Assembly (NCBI RefSeq): GCF_004770145.1 | Contig: NZ_RQFW01000016.1 | Coordinates: 281,543 to 345,542, forward strand | DNA from: Leptospira bourretii | GTDB lineage: Bacteria; Spirochaetota; Leptospiria; Leptospirales; Leptospiraceae | Length of the DNA stretch: 64,000 nt | Direction of reading: 5' to 3' | Shown: piece by piece, positions 48,411-56,729 of the stretch | Layout: the number at the start of each line of letters is the position of its first letter | Numbering within the stretch: position 1 is the first letter of the stretch | Notes under the pieces: generated by a model | The model's input: only the letters and a program-made list of their open reading frames with translations | Databases searched by the model: none | Told to the model about the DNA's origin: nothing | Made by a program: the position numbers and the translations under genes

Positions 48411-48852
48411 TGCTGAACCATCAAAACTCTTTCGGGCATGGCTTAATGCAGAAGATTTTTCAAGTTGGTTTTTATCGGGTGAGGGAATAGGTATCGAATC
48501 TGTTACCTTAGATGCAAGGCCAGGTGGAAAGTTTTTAATCAATATGTCGCTCGATGGAAAAATTCTCCCGCATGAAGGTGAGTATATTAAAATAGAAGAA
48601 CCTACTAAATTAGTTTTTACCTGGCGTTCACAAGCTACTGAGAATAGAGATACACTGGTAACAATTACATTTCAGGAAATATTTGATGATCTTGGAAAAA
48701 ATACCAATGATTCGAGGCAAAAACCGAAAACATTGATAACTCTGATCCAAGAAGAACTTGTCACTGATATCCAAGTAAAAATGCATCACCATGGTTGGAC
48801 TTGCATTCTTGAAGGTTTAGATTCTTGGATGGGTGAATATCTCAAAAAATAA
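48373..48852 (+). CDS. AHSA1/SRPBCC-domain protein
   Basis: 159 residues of START/SRPBCC (AHSA1-like) fold: INAEPSKLFRAWLNAEDFSSWF at the N-terminus, DARPGGKFLINMSLDG, then TKLVFTWRS and a C-terminal GWTCILEGLDSWMGEYL helix. The fold binds hydrophobic ligands. It overlaps arsR by 38 bp and is the second gene of a stress-type operon seen in many bacteria. Role unknown. Confidence 0.9.
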   Translation: MNPKVLRIEKRINAEPSKLFRAWLNAEDFSSWFLSGEGIGIESVTLDARPGGKFLINMSLDGKILPHEGEYIKIEEPTKLVFTWRSQATENRDTLVTITFQEIFDDLGKNTNDSRQKPKTLITLIQEELVTDIQVKMHHHGWTCILEGLDSWMGEYLKK

Positions 48853-48897
48853 GCAATAGAAATGGTTTTTAAATCATAGGATAAAAAGAGGGAATGT

Positions 48898-49368
48898 ATG
48901 AATGGAATATATCACAAAATAGGCGTTAGATCTTCTGAAAAAGAAGTTCTGAATGCTCTCACAACAAAAGTAGGTTTATCAAATTGGTGGACCAAGGAAG
49001 TCGATGGTAGTTTTTCCTCAGGGGTATCCTTGGTAGGTGATTCCATATTTTTTGGATTTGGACATGGAAACGCTATGGAAATGAAAGTTCAGGAAATTAG
49101 TACCAAACGAGTGTTATGGGAATGTATTTCTGGACCAGAGGATTGGATTGGTTCTCACATTGATTTTCAGTGGGACAATGGCAAAGCTCCAGATGGAGGA
49201 AATATGACAATTCTCTACTTCCGTCATCAAGACTGGAAAAAAGAGTCTGAATTTACTGCTCATTGTAGTATGAAATGGGCAATTTTTTTGCTAAGTTTAA
49301 GAGATTCAATTGAGGTGGGAGTGGGTAGGCCATCGCCCAACGATATAAAAATCGATGACTTGAATTAA
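48898..49368 (+). CDS. SRPBCC-domain protein (second copy)
   Basis: 156 residues, related in fold to the preceding gene: HKIGVRSSEKEVLNALTTKVGLSNWWTKEVDG, then KRVLWECISG and a C-terminal TAHCSMKWAIFLLSLRDSIEVG. It begins 45 bp after the previous stop with GAGGGAATGT before the ATG. Likely the third gene of the arsR operon. Ligand unknown. Confidence 0.85.
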   Translation: MNGIYHKIGVRSSEKEVLNALTTKVGLSNWWTKEVDGSFSSGVSLVGDSIFFGFGHGNAMEMKVQEISTKRVLWECISGPEDWIGSHIDFQWDNGKAPDGGNMTILYFRHQDWKKESEFTAHCSMKWAIFLLSLRDSIEVGVGRPSPNDIKIDDLN

Positions 49369-49435
49369 ATAAAATCAGGGTTTCTTTCTAAGTTACCCTG
49401 ATTGCTAATCATTGGTTATGAAAAAGTTTTTTTTG

Positions 49436-49831
49436 TTACAACGAATGATTGTAAAACAGCGTTAACCATTGTTTTCTTCTTTGCCATGCTAGGAGACTGG
49501 AGCTAGACAACAAAAACAATATCATGATGAACGGAGCCGGCCCAATCGTATATTGTAAAAATCCTAAATATAGTATTATATTTACAATGATAGGGGCTAA
49601 GATCGTTAATCCAAGAATGGTTGTTTTTGGGAAGATGACAAGTAGTCCTCCACAAATTTCCAAAAAGCCAACTAGTTTCCATAAATAGCCAGTGGTAATG
49701 ATGGCCGCAATAAAATTTGCTGCTGCGGGTGTCATTGGTGGGGTTGGCATAAAAGCGTAAAATTTACTACTCCCGAACAGAATAAAAATAATCCCTAACA
49801 ACATACGAAAAACCAAATCAATTTGTTTCAT
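49436..49831 (-). CDS. DoxX-like membrane protein
   Basis: 131 residues with four membrane helices: FRMLLGIIFILFGSSKFYAF, LWKLVGFLEICGGLLVIF, ILAPIIVNIILYLGF and PFIMILFLLSS. The GxxKF and GxLEixgG patterns are typical of the DoxX family, which has links to redox and thiol stress. It diverges from a marR gene, with a palindromic operator in the 61 bp between them, so it is probably MarR-controlled. Confidence 0.82.
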   Translation of the reverse strand: MKQIDLVFRMLLGIIFILFGSSKFYAFMPTPPMTPAAANFIAAIITTGYLWKLVGFLEICGGLLVIFPKTTILGLTILAPIIVNIILYLGFLQYTIGPAPFIMILFLLSSSSLLAWQRRKQWLTLFYNHSL

Positions 49832-49843
49832 TTTGAACTTCCA

Positions 49844-49865
49844 TTTGCTTGTCTAGACAAGTAAA
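49844..49865. promoter_or_regulatory. MarR-type operator between doxX-like and marR genes
   Basis: A 14-bp perfect palindrome CTTGTCTAGACAAG (49848-49861), extending with one mismatch to 22 bp (TTTG..TAAA). It lies 12-32 bp from both divergent start codons, in the classic position for MarR autoregulation. Confidence 0.7.
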
Positions 49866-49892
49866 TGAGGCCATAGAACCCTAATCAATATT

Positions 49893-50330
49893 ATGTTTTT
49901 ACTTGATGATCAAATCGGCTTTAATTTAAACCGAGTTGCGCTTCTCTTTCGAAGAGAATTAATACGTTGTCTCAAAGGCTTCCAATTATCACCTGAGCAG
50001 TGGCAGGTATTGGCAATGCTTTGGCAAAAGGGTACTCTGAGTCAAAAACAGATCATAGAATTGACCCTACAAGATGCACCATCTGCTTCGAAAATGATTC
50101 GTCGTATGGAATTGGCGGGGTTGATTCAGGTGGAGGTTTCTAAACTTGATAAAAGATCTACGCTGATCAGTCTTTCCACAAAAGGTAAATCATTAGAAAC
50201 GGTTTTACCAAAAAAAATCTTATTACACTTTGAACCTTTCCTGAGCGCAATTTCTGAAAAAAACAGAAAGACTTTTTTGATTCTATTGAAAGATTTTCGA
50301 ACGGTTTTTGGCGATGAGACAAGGAAATAA
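49893..50330 (+). CDS. MarR-family transcriptional regulator
   Basis: 145 residues. The winged HTH is visible as LSPEQWQVLAMLWQKGTLSQKQIIELTLQDAPSASKMIRRME, then LAGLIQVEVSKLDKRSTLISLSTKG (the wing with the DxRxxxxxLTxxG-like motif). N- and C-terminal helices form the dimer. It probably represses itself and the divergent DoxX-like gene through the palindrome between them. Its signal may be an oxidant or phenolic compound. Confidence 0.9.
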   Translation: MFLLDDQIGFNLNRVALLFRRELIRCLKGFQLSPEQWQVLAMLWQKGTLSQKQIIELTLQDAPSASKMIRRMELAGLIQVEVSKLDKRSTLISLSTKGKSLETVLPKKILLHFEPFLSAISEKNRKTFLILLKDFRTVFGDETRK

Positions 50331-50455
50331 TTTTTTATTAGAATCTATGGATACAATTTTTTTGAAAAAAGCGAATGTTATTTTGCATTGTTCTTAAGGT
50401 TTCTTTTATAATTTAAAAAAATTATTGCCAACTCTTAATCTTACGTTGAATTGAA

Positions 50456-51073
50456 ATGGATATGATTGAATTATTCGAATTTTCTCTTTCTGGAAATAGC
50501 TACAAAATAAGGCTAATGTTATCATTTTTAAATCTTAAATATGAAAGTAGACTTTTTAATCCAATAGACAAAGAACATAAATCGGAAAAATTCCTAGAGT
50601 TAAATCCTTTTGGTCAAGTTCCAGTGCTGAAGGATGGAAATTTGATCCTTCGTGATAGCCAAGCGATTTTAGTATATTTGGCTCGTGTTTACGGAGAAGA
50701 TCATTGGTTTCCTGGTGATCCTACAAAGTCAGCTGAAATCGTAGCTTGGCTTTCCACGGCTGCCAATGAAGTATCTCGTGGTCCCAGTGCATTAAGAGTT
50801 CACTATTTGCTTGGACGTACAATTAATTTAGAAGAAGCAAATCAGGTTACAGAAAATCTTCTCAATTTGCTAGAAAAAAGATTAACTTCGCGAAATTGGT
50901 TAGCAACGGACGAATTGAGTATTGCTGATATTGCTATGTATCCTTATATCGCCCTGTGTCATCAAGGAAAGGTAGATCTATCAGAATATAAAAATATAAA
51001 AAAATGGATGCGTAGGATTGAAACCCTGCCCAATTATATTAGTATGCCTGGGATTGAACTACAGATTACGTAA
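50456..51073 (+). CDS. Glutathione S-transferase family protein
   Basis: 205 residues. An N-terminal thioredoxin-like domain (IELFEFSLSGNSYKIRLMLSFLNLKYE, PFGQVPVLKDGNLILRDSQAIL with the cis-Pro and DSQAI glutathione-binding motif) precedes a helical C-terminal domain with LSIADIAMYPYI. Ser11-type active-site loop. Likely detoxification or thiol chemistry. ATG at 50456 or 50462. It abuts the convergent SRAP gene. Confidence 0.9.
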   Translation: MDMIELFEFSLSGNSYKIRLMLSFLNLKYESRLFNPIDKEHKSEKFLELNPFGQVPVLKDGNLILRDSQAILVYLARVYGEDHWFPGDPTKSAEIVAWLSTAANEVSRGPSALRVHYLLGRTINLEEANQVTENLLNLLEKRLTSRNWLATDELSIADIAMYPYIALCHQGKVDLSEYKNIKKWMRRIETLPNYISMPGIELQIT

Positions 51074-51727
51074 TCAATCGAATAATGTTTGTTCGTAGTC
51101 TAAATCTTCTGTAGTTATGTCATTCGCCTGAAACTGAGTAATTAATTTTTTTATTTCCTCCTCAGAGTTTACTTTGGGGTTTAGCCATAACCTTTGATTT
51201 TCTTTTCTGATTACGATGGGTTGTCTATGTTTATTATCCCCGTAATTATGAATTTCTGCCGTTTTCCCATTTGCTGTTTGCGTAAGAATCGTGACCCAAG
51301 TCAAATTTTCTGGTAATGGCCCCCAAATTCCTCCAAAGAATGAGTTTTTATCTTTAAACTCAATTTTAAACTTATGTTTTTTTCCAGTCCTTTGCATTTG
51401 CCATTCAAAATAGGATGCAATGGGAATCAAACATCGATTTGCTGAGAATTTCTTCCAGAAAGATGAAGAGTATAAATGTTCAGATTGCGTTGTTGTGATC
51501 AATCGATTTGCAAACGATTGTTTTGTTCCCCATATTCCAGCGGAGAGCAACACTTTATTTTCTATTTCTCTTATATACCAAAAGATATCATTTGGCCTTA
51601 CTGCAAGTTCTAGTTTACCATTTTGTTTGTAAGTTTGATTATAGGTGGTGTCAGGCACCAAGAAATTGTTCCATTCCAAACGATAATCCTCTATAGGTAC
51701 CAATCGATTGATAAACAAATTTGACAT
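51074..51727 (-). CDS. SRAP-family protein (YedK/HMCES-like) lacking the catalytic Cys2
   Basis: 217 residues. SRAP proteins cross-link to abasic sites in single-stranded DNA. The fold markers are present: NRCLIPIASYFEW (active Glu), ANRLITTTQSE (the Asn region) and HNYGDNKHRQPIVI (the His region). The N-terminus, however, reads Met-Ser-Asn rather than Met-Cys-Gly-Arg, so the nucleophilic Cys2 is a Ser. Either the enzyme is catalytically altered or it only binds DNA. It abuts GST (convergent). Confidence 0.82.
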   Translation of the reverse strand: MSNLFINRLVPIEDYRLEWNNFLVPDTTYNQTYKQNGKLELAVRPNDIFWYIREIENKVLLSAGIWGTKQSFANRLITTTQSEHLYSSSFWKKFSANRCLIPIASYFEWQMQRTGKKHKFKIEFKDKNSFFGGIWGPLPENLTWVTILTQTANGKTAEIHNYGDNKHRQPIVIRKENQRLWLNPKVNSEEEIKKLITQFQANDITTEDLDYEQTLFD

Positions 51728-51766
51728 GAATATTCTCTTTTTTTCTATAACAATAAGTATTAGTTG

Positions 51767-52330
51767 CTATATTCTGAGAGATCCTCGAAATCCTCTTGCT
51801 GCATAGTAGGATTCAGCACCATTGTGGTAGATAAATACTTGGTCATACCGAAAGTCTGCAAAGAGAGCTCCACCTAAATCTCTGATATGTGTTGGTGTTA
51901 AAATCCAACTAGATGTTTTTGTGTCGAAGTTTCCGAAAGATTGTAGTTCCCTGTATTGTTCTTCAGTAAGCAATTCTATCCCCATTGCACTAACTAAATC
52001 GAGAACGTTATTCTTCGGTTTATTTTCTTTTCTTGAATCCAATGCTTTTCGGTCATAACAAAGACTTCTCCTATCTTTTGGAGTTTCTTTCGAACAATCA
52101 TAGAAGATATATTGGTTCCTTTTGTCGTCATACCTAATAACATCAGGTTCACCACCTGTTCTTTCCATTTCGAAAAGAGACCAGAGTTTTTCGGAGTTTG
52201 TTTCTATCTTTTTTTGTATTTCTGACCATTTTAAATTTTCATGACGATTCATATTCGCCTCAAATCGTTCTTTTAAGATAGTGAGAAGTTCTTCTGCTTG
52301 TTTCGGGGATAGTTTCCGTTTGATACTCAT
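51767..52330 (-). CDS. DUF4256-family protein
   Basis: 187 residues matching the DUF4256 pattern: ELLTILKERFEANMNRHENLKW, RTGGEPDVIRYD, YIFYDCSKETPKDRRSLCYDR, and a C-terminal LGGALFADFRYDQVFIYHNGAESYYAARGFRG. Function of the family is unknown. It lies 39 bp upstream of the SRAP gene on the same strand, so the two may be one unit. Confidence 0.88.
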   Translation of the reverse strand: MSIKRKLSPKQAEELLTILKERFEANMNRHENLKWSEIQKKIETNSEKLWSLFEMERTGGEPDVIRYDDKRNQYIFYDCSKETPKDRRSLCYDRKALDSRKENKPKNNVLDLVSAMGIELLTEEQYRELQSFGNFDTKTSSWILTPTHIRDLGGALFADFRYDQVFIYHNGAESYYAARGFRGSLRI

Positions 52331-52741
52331 TTTGTATAGTTCCCTTTTTCTTGCTGGTGAATATTCTATATTTTAATATTTCTCTTTCAACTGTTAAGAA
52401 TTATTCATTTTGGATTTATTTCTGCAATTAGTATTTCATGCTTTGGTATTAATTTGAAGATGATTTTCCGCAGGTAAATTTGGTTGCAATGGGTTTTGTA
52501 TCCTGGTATCTAAAGATGAAACTTAATTGTTTACATAAAGAGAAAAAGGCAGGCTTTGATTTTTCCTGCCTTTCTTAAATATTCATTATATTGAATCTTC
52601 TTTGCCATTGAAAACTTTTGTAAAAGTAACTTGGCCTTCAAGAATACATATATTTTTAATTACTCTTAGTCTTCTTTGCAGACAGCGCAAAATTCAAACA
52701 TAACACACCAAAATCAGTTGAATATTGCAAACATTAATTGG
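52331..52741. other. Intergenic region with one terminator
   Basis: About 410 bp of AT-rich DNA between the DUF4256 and YdeI-like genes. It holds the hairpin described separately and presumably the DUF4256 promoter; no gene is seen. Confidence 0.6.
52545..52573 (-). terminator. Rho-independent terminator
   Basis: A 9-bp stem AAAGGCAGG/CCTGCCTTT with an 11-base loop, followed on the minus strand by TTTTTCTCTTT. It lies downstream of the YdeI-like gene; the plus-strand T run is weaker. Confidence 0.75.
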
Positions 52742-53317
52742 CTAAATTTTTTCTCCATCTGCCAATTTTTTAATAATTTCTTTTATACGTTTTACTCTTG
52801 TTTCTGTTTTTTTTGCAGTGTGAATTCGAAATCCAATAGAGAAAAGATTTGTTTTATTGAGTCCCTTAAAGAACTCTTCTGCTTCTTTGTTTTTATTTAA
52901 TTCTAATAAAAAGTCATCTGGCACCGACATTTTACTTGGTGAATCGTATGCCTTATCCCATCTACCATCTGTTTTAGCTTTTTCTACAGCGATTAAACCG
53001 GGAGGTTTCATTTTACCTTGATTGATCAATCTTTCAACGTGTCCAGTATTGACTTTTGACCAAATGCTTTTTGCTGTTCTGGGGGAGAACTTTTGCAGCC
53101 AAGCTTGTTCATCAAACGTTTGTTTTTGACTATCTATCCAACCGTAACAAAGTGCTACATCAAGGGCTTCTGAGTAACTGATAGTTTTTATTCCAGAATC
53201 CTTTTTGAATATTTTTAACCAAATTCCGTTCGATTTGTCGTAATTCTTATTGAGCCAAGCCTCAAATTTATTTTGAGTTTTAAATTCTATCGTGTGTATA
53301 GTATTTAATTTAGTCAT
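52742..53317 (-). CDS. YdeI/OmpD-associated-family protein
   Basis: 191 residues of the YdeI family: FEAWLNKNYDKSNGIWLKIFKKDSG, ISYSEALDVALCYGWIDSQKQTFDE, WLQKFSPRTAKSIWSKVN and a C-terminal AKKTETRVKRIKEII. These are small cytoplasmic proteins of uncertain function. It is the last intact gene before the repeat array begins. Confidence 0.88.
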   Translation of the reverse strand: MTKLNTIHTIEFKTQNKFEAWLNKNYDKSNGIWLKIFKKDSGIKTISYSEALDVALCYGWIDSQKQTFDEQAWLQKFSPRTAKSIWSKVNTGHVERLINQGKMKPPGLIAVEKAKTDGRWDKAYDSPSKMSVPDDFLLELNKNKEAEEFFKGLNKTNLFSIGFRIHTAKKTETRVKRIKEIIKKLADGEKI

Positions 53318-53649
53318 ATGTATTTTTATTGCTTATTATATTTATTGGCTTGTTGCTAATCGGACAAATATGACAAGGCATTTTGTAGTTCATTGTAGTC
53401 TGGCCTGCGCAAATGCAAATCCTTATTGAAGAAATATTTTGAAAAATGTAAGCGTTGACAGTAAGAAATTTCCACTTTTCGATTAACGAACTAGATCTTA
53501 ATAGATGAAACGGAGCGATAAGGTGCTGTTAGGGTAGGCGTCGTAAATTCCTTATAATGAATTTAAGTGAAGGTCTTGAAAAATAAAAATATTTGCCGGA
53601 TCGGAAAATTTCTTTAAAGGACATCTCTATTTTTTTCGGAATGGTTTAT
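53318..53649. other. Left margin of the cassette array
   Basis: No gene is supported. The stretch contains the leftmost repeat remnant (53478-53540), described separately. The rest is AT-rich sequence with no clear structure. Confidence 0.5.
53478..53540. repeat. Repeat remnant, left array boundary
   Basis: TTCGATTAACGAACTAG at the left matches the outer box plus GAACTAG of the full repeats, and GTGCTGTTAGGG at the right matches their other end. The interior is reduced to about 35 bp. Confidence 0.55.
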
Positions 53650-54108
53650 TTATGTAATTTTTGTTACGTCGAAAAAATTTTGAGAATCCATTTTGTTGAT
53701 CGGCCTAAATTATTTCGTGATAGTGTTAGCTATGTCAACAGTGCACTTTTGAAATTCTGAAGTAGTTATAAAGATACCACGATTATACTCATTGATAGTT
53801 GATGCACCTAAAAAGGAACGAATCTTTTAAACCTTAATTTTGTTTTTATATCTTTTTACTTGTATATCAATTATCCGGTTTTTTGAATCAGACAGAATAA
53901 CATCTATTCCGCCATCTTTTGAGTATGTAGTTGCTTCACTAAAAAAGCCGATATCACGGAAGACACTTGATACAGTATCTTCAAATGGATGTATTGAAAA
54001 GCAAGAATCATAGCGAGCAGAAAGATAATTTCAAACTTCCCGAATAGGTATCTGAAGATTTTCTTTATCTAAATTTCTCAATCGCCAAGCAGTAGCAAAA
54101 ATTAATTC
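53650..54108 (-). pseudogene. Decayed Mrr-like restriction endonuclease
   Basis: One minus-strand frame reads as a Mrr-type nuclease with three in-frame stops. The conserved catalytic region is clear: FEDTVSSVFRDIGF, SKDGGIDVILSD, IIDIQVKRYKNKIKV, then (after a stop) KIRSFLGASTINEYNRGIFITTSEF. This is the Asp..Gln-x-Lys pattern followed by the GifiTTs segment of Mrr proteins. An N-terminal part reads ELIFATAWRLRNLDKENLQIP. Stops lie at about 54032, 53829 and 53724. It would have cut modified DNA when intact. Confidence 0.7.
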
Positions 54109-54149
54109 TCAAATCTGCCAGACTTTGGCAGAAATCATTACTCTTTTTT

Positions 54150-54278
54150 CTAGAACCCACCAGCCGCAAGTTCTAAAAACAATTGAATGGCAAAATATAT
54201 CGCTTCTCGGATCACCATTTTTAATTCTAAGTTATCAAGAAGAATACCTGTAAATTCCATATACAAATCGAAATTCAT
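54150..54278 (-). pseudogene. Short fragment, perhaps N-terminus of the decayed Mrr-like gene
   Basis: A 42-codon frame (MNFDLYMEFTGILLDN..LELAAGGF) directly upstream of the Mrr-like remnant in a different frame. It may be the displaced start of the same gene after a frameshift. Too short to identify. Confidence 0.3.
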
Positions 54279-54464
54279 AAAATTTGATGAATTTTGATAT
54301 AATCAGAGGGGAATGATCCAGAGATATGGAATTGTCTTTTTCTCCATTCCACTATGACAATAGATAGATGCAAATCGACTCTGGCGCATTCAGTAAGCTC
54401 AGATCAATTTCGTCTCCTGAAAGATCCTTTATGTATCCAAACTTCCATTTTACTTCTAGAATTT

Positions 54465-54531
54465 AGGGACTTGCGCAGGAAAGCGAGTGCATAAGTCCCG
54501 AAGCGCAGCGTTTCCATGCTATTATACGACG
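54465..54531. repeat. Truncated array repeat after the DUF262 gene
   Basis: GACTTGCGCAGG..GCGAGTGCATAAGTCCCGAAGCGCAGCG and the closing TGCTATTATACGACG match the 3' arm of the full repeats; the GAACTAG half is missing. It abuts the stop of the DUF262 gene (54533), as the full repeats abut their genes. Confidence 0.6.
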
Positions 54532-54532
54532 T

Positions 54533-56410
54533 TTACTTAATTTCAAAAGAATCGTAAAAAACCTTCTTCATTTCTTTGTGTCTGCTTGTTAGAAATTCAA
54601 GTAAATTGTCTTCTGATATATTCTTTCTAACTATACCGTTCAAATTTTCAATCTTTAAGAATATAAATTTTTCAAATTCTTTTGAAACTTTTTTGGCATC
54701 AGAATCTGGTATTTCAGATAAATACTCTTGTATTGTTTTATCACCTTTGTTTTTGTTTATTTCTTCGTTAAGTAGGCATAAATTTCCTATCGCACTGATC
54801 GGAAGTGCTGAATCCAAGTTTTGTGCTTTTTTCTTAAGTAAGCTAACTGGTATAATATGATCAATATGGTAATTTGTTTTAGATTTTTCAGATTTTGCGG
54901 AAACAATTTTTGAATAAAGATATTTCAAAAAGAGAATATCTTTTTTGCTAATATTTGTTCGTTCTTTATGTCTTCTTGATAATTGTTCATTGAAATACTT
55001 GTCCATCAGTAGGTCCCAGCTTTTTAATGAAATATCTTTTAAATATCTATCATTTCTTATTGTTTCAATTAATTGTGTATCCGTGGATCTATCCCACTTG
55101 CCATCGCAAATATCGAACCAATAGTATAGAAGTATGTTTCTCTTCAGTTTCGAATACTCGGTTTTGTCTATTGTTTTGAGCTTTAACTGTTTGTTGAATT
55201 TGAATTTAAATATACTTACTATTAACGAAATAATTTGAATTTCGCTGATTGGAACAAAAGTTAAGTTTTTACTTTTATTCTGATTTAGAGAAAAAGTTAG
55301 TATCGGAGCGAGGATGCTGTAAGTTTCTTCGATACAATGAATGATCGCATTTTCAAAAGAATTTTGATTAATCTTAGATATAAACTTATCGAGATTCTCC
55401 ATTTTTACAATTTGATCATCCTCGTAAGCCTGGTAAACATAGTTTGTAATTACGAATATATAGGATTCAATATCTTGAAAATCGTCTTCACTTGTTTCTG
55501 GCTTAAATAAGGTTTTATATTTTTCATTCTCTAGGGTAAGAATGTATTTCCCTAATCCATATAAGTATTCGAAAATATTGAAATCCTTTATTATATCCAA
55601 ATTTTCATCATTGCCAATACTTAAGCCTTTCTCGTTTATGTCTTCATACTTCTTTTTTATTAGCTCGATAATGTTGTTGTTTCTTATTTCAATTTTACTT
55701 TTTTCCCACATAGCAGCATAAATTTGATATTTGTTTAATTGGGTTCCTTGAGTGTTCAGCCTAGTAAAAATATCTGGTAAATTTTCGGAAGGACCACTAT
55801 ACTCTATAACTGGAATTTTAATATCATGAATGTCTGCCTTTTCCTTTAGTTTAGCAAGGATGTTGGAATATTCGGTGTTTAATGAGTCCAAAGGTAAGGC
55901 TTTTTCATTTAATGCCTTACTGTATTTGGATGATAAAAATTTATTTAGTTGAAAAGCCGAGTATCCTTTTACTTCTTCAAATCCTGATACGAGTTCTGAG
56001 CCGATGTATTCTTGGATAACATCTGCAAGTGTTTCGCTATCTAATTCCAAATACTTTTTTAATTTAGCAATTAACGCATCCAGTTCTGATTTACAGTGTT
56101 GTAAGTCGGTTGTTAAATTGTAGTTTGTTGTATTATCTAAGTAATCAAATATTGTTGTGGTTCTTTGCAAACCATCGATAATAAGGTAATTAATAACTCC
56201 ATTTTTTTCACCTTGTCTATGGAGTAGTATTGCACCGACGGGAAAACCGAGTTTTAATGATTCTATAAATTTTTCTTTTTTTTGTTTTCCCCAAACCAAA
56301 TTCCGTTGATATTTCGGTAATTCAATTTTCTCTTTTGTGTTTTTCCCTCTTATCGCATAGGCCAAATCAATTGCCGTTTTTGTAGTTACTTCACAGTAGT
56401 TATTAATCAT
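54533..56410 (-). CDS. DUF262/HNH (GmrSD-like) protein, probable antiphage or modified-DNA restriction enzyme
   Basis: 625 residues. The N-terminal DUF262 (GmrS, ParB-like) domain has LPKYQRNLVWGKQKKEKFIESL and IIDGLQRTTTI, the nucleotide-handling (D/E)GQQR-type motif as DGLQR. A long helical middle follows. The C-terminal HNH/DUF1524-type nuclease has NYHIDHIIPVSLL, IGNLCLLNEEINKNKGDK. Type IV enzymes of this kind cut glucosylated or otherwise modified phage DNA. It is intact, with a 3' end abutting a repeat, and it lies next to decayed restriction genes. Confidence 0.85.
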   Translation of the reverse strand: MINNYCEVTTKTAIDLAYAIRGKNTKEKIELPKYQRNLVWGKQKKEKFIESLKLGFPVGAILLHRQGEKNGVINYLIIDGLQRTTTIFDYLDNTTNYNLTTDLQHCKSELDALIAKLKKYLELDSETLADVIQEYIGSELVSGFEEVKGYSAFQLNKFLSSKYSKALNEKALPLDSLNTEYSNILAKLKEKADIHDIKIPVIEYSGPSENLPDIFTRLNTQGTQLNKYQIYAAMWEKSKIEIRNNNIIELIKKKYEDINEKGLSIGNDENLDIIKDFNIFEYLYGLGKYILTLENEKYKTLFKPETSEDDFQDIESYIFVITNYVYQAYEDDQIVKMENLDKFISKINQNSFENAIIHCIEETYSILAPILTFSLNQNKSKNLTFVPISEIQIISLIVSIFKFKFNKQLKLKTIDKTEYSKLKRNILLYYWFDICDGKWDRSTDTQLIETIRNDRYLKDISLKSWDLLMDKYFNEQLSRRHKERTNISKKDILFLKYLYSKIVSAKSEKSKTNYHIDHIIPVSLLKKKAQNLDSALPISAIGNLCLLNEEINKNKGDKTIQEYLSEIPDSDAKKVSKEFEKFIFLKIENLNGIVRKNISEDNLLEFLTSRHKEMKKVFYDSFEIK

Positions 56411-56729
56411 TTTAACCTCGTATTTAAACTAATTCTATGGTATGACTTCAAGAGATAGGCAGCGGTTATGCTGCAGGAGAAGGGTAATATTTTTTTGTTA
56501 ACTTTCTTGGTTTTAGTGCTTTGTGTGAGTTAGGATCAGAAATGAGCAAGAATAAATTTTGATCAATGAGGCCTAGTTTATTTGATCCGAACCAAATATT
56601 CGTTTTCTTTCTTAATCCCGACATTATAGCCATTGAATGGATTCCCGATCAAAATGGGATGCCCGAGCCAATTAATGTAACATCGGTCATTGACATGTCT
56701 TTACTTGAATCCGTATGGATATGAGATGG
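56411..56729. other. Upstream region of the DUF262 gene
   Basis: About 320 bp. It must hold the DUF262 promoter. A 52-codon plus-strand frame (56566-56724, MRPSLFDPNQIFVFF..) looks like protein but has no identifiable family and may be a gene scrap. Confidence 0.4.
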
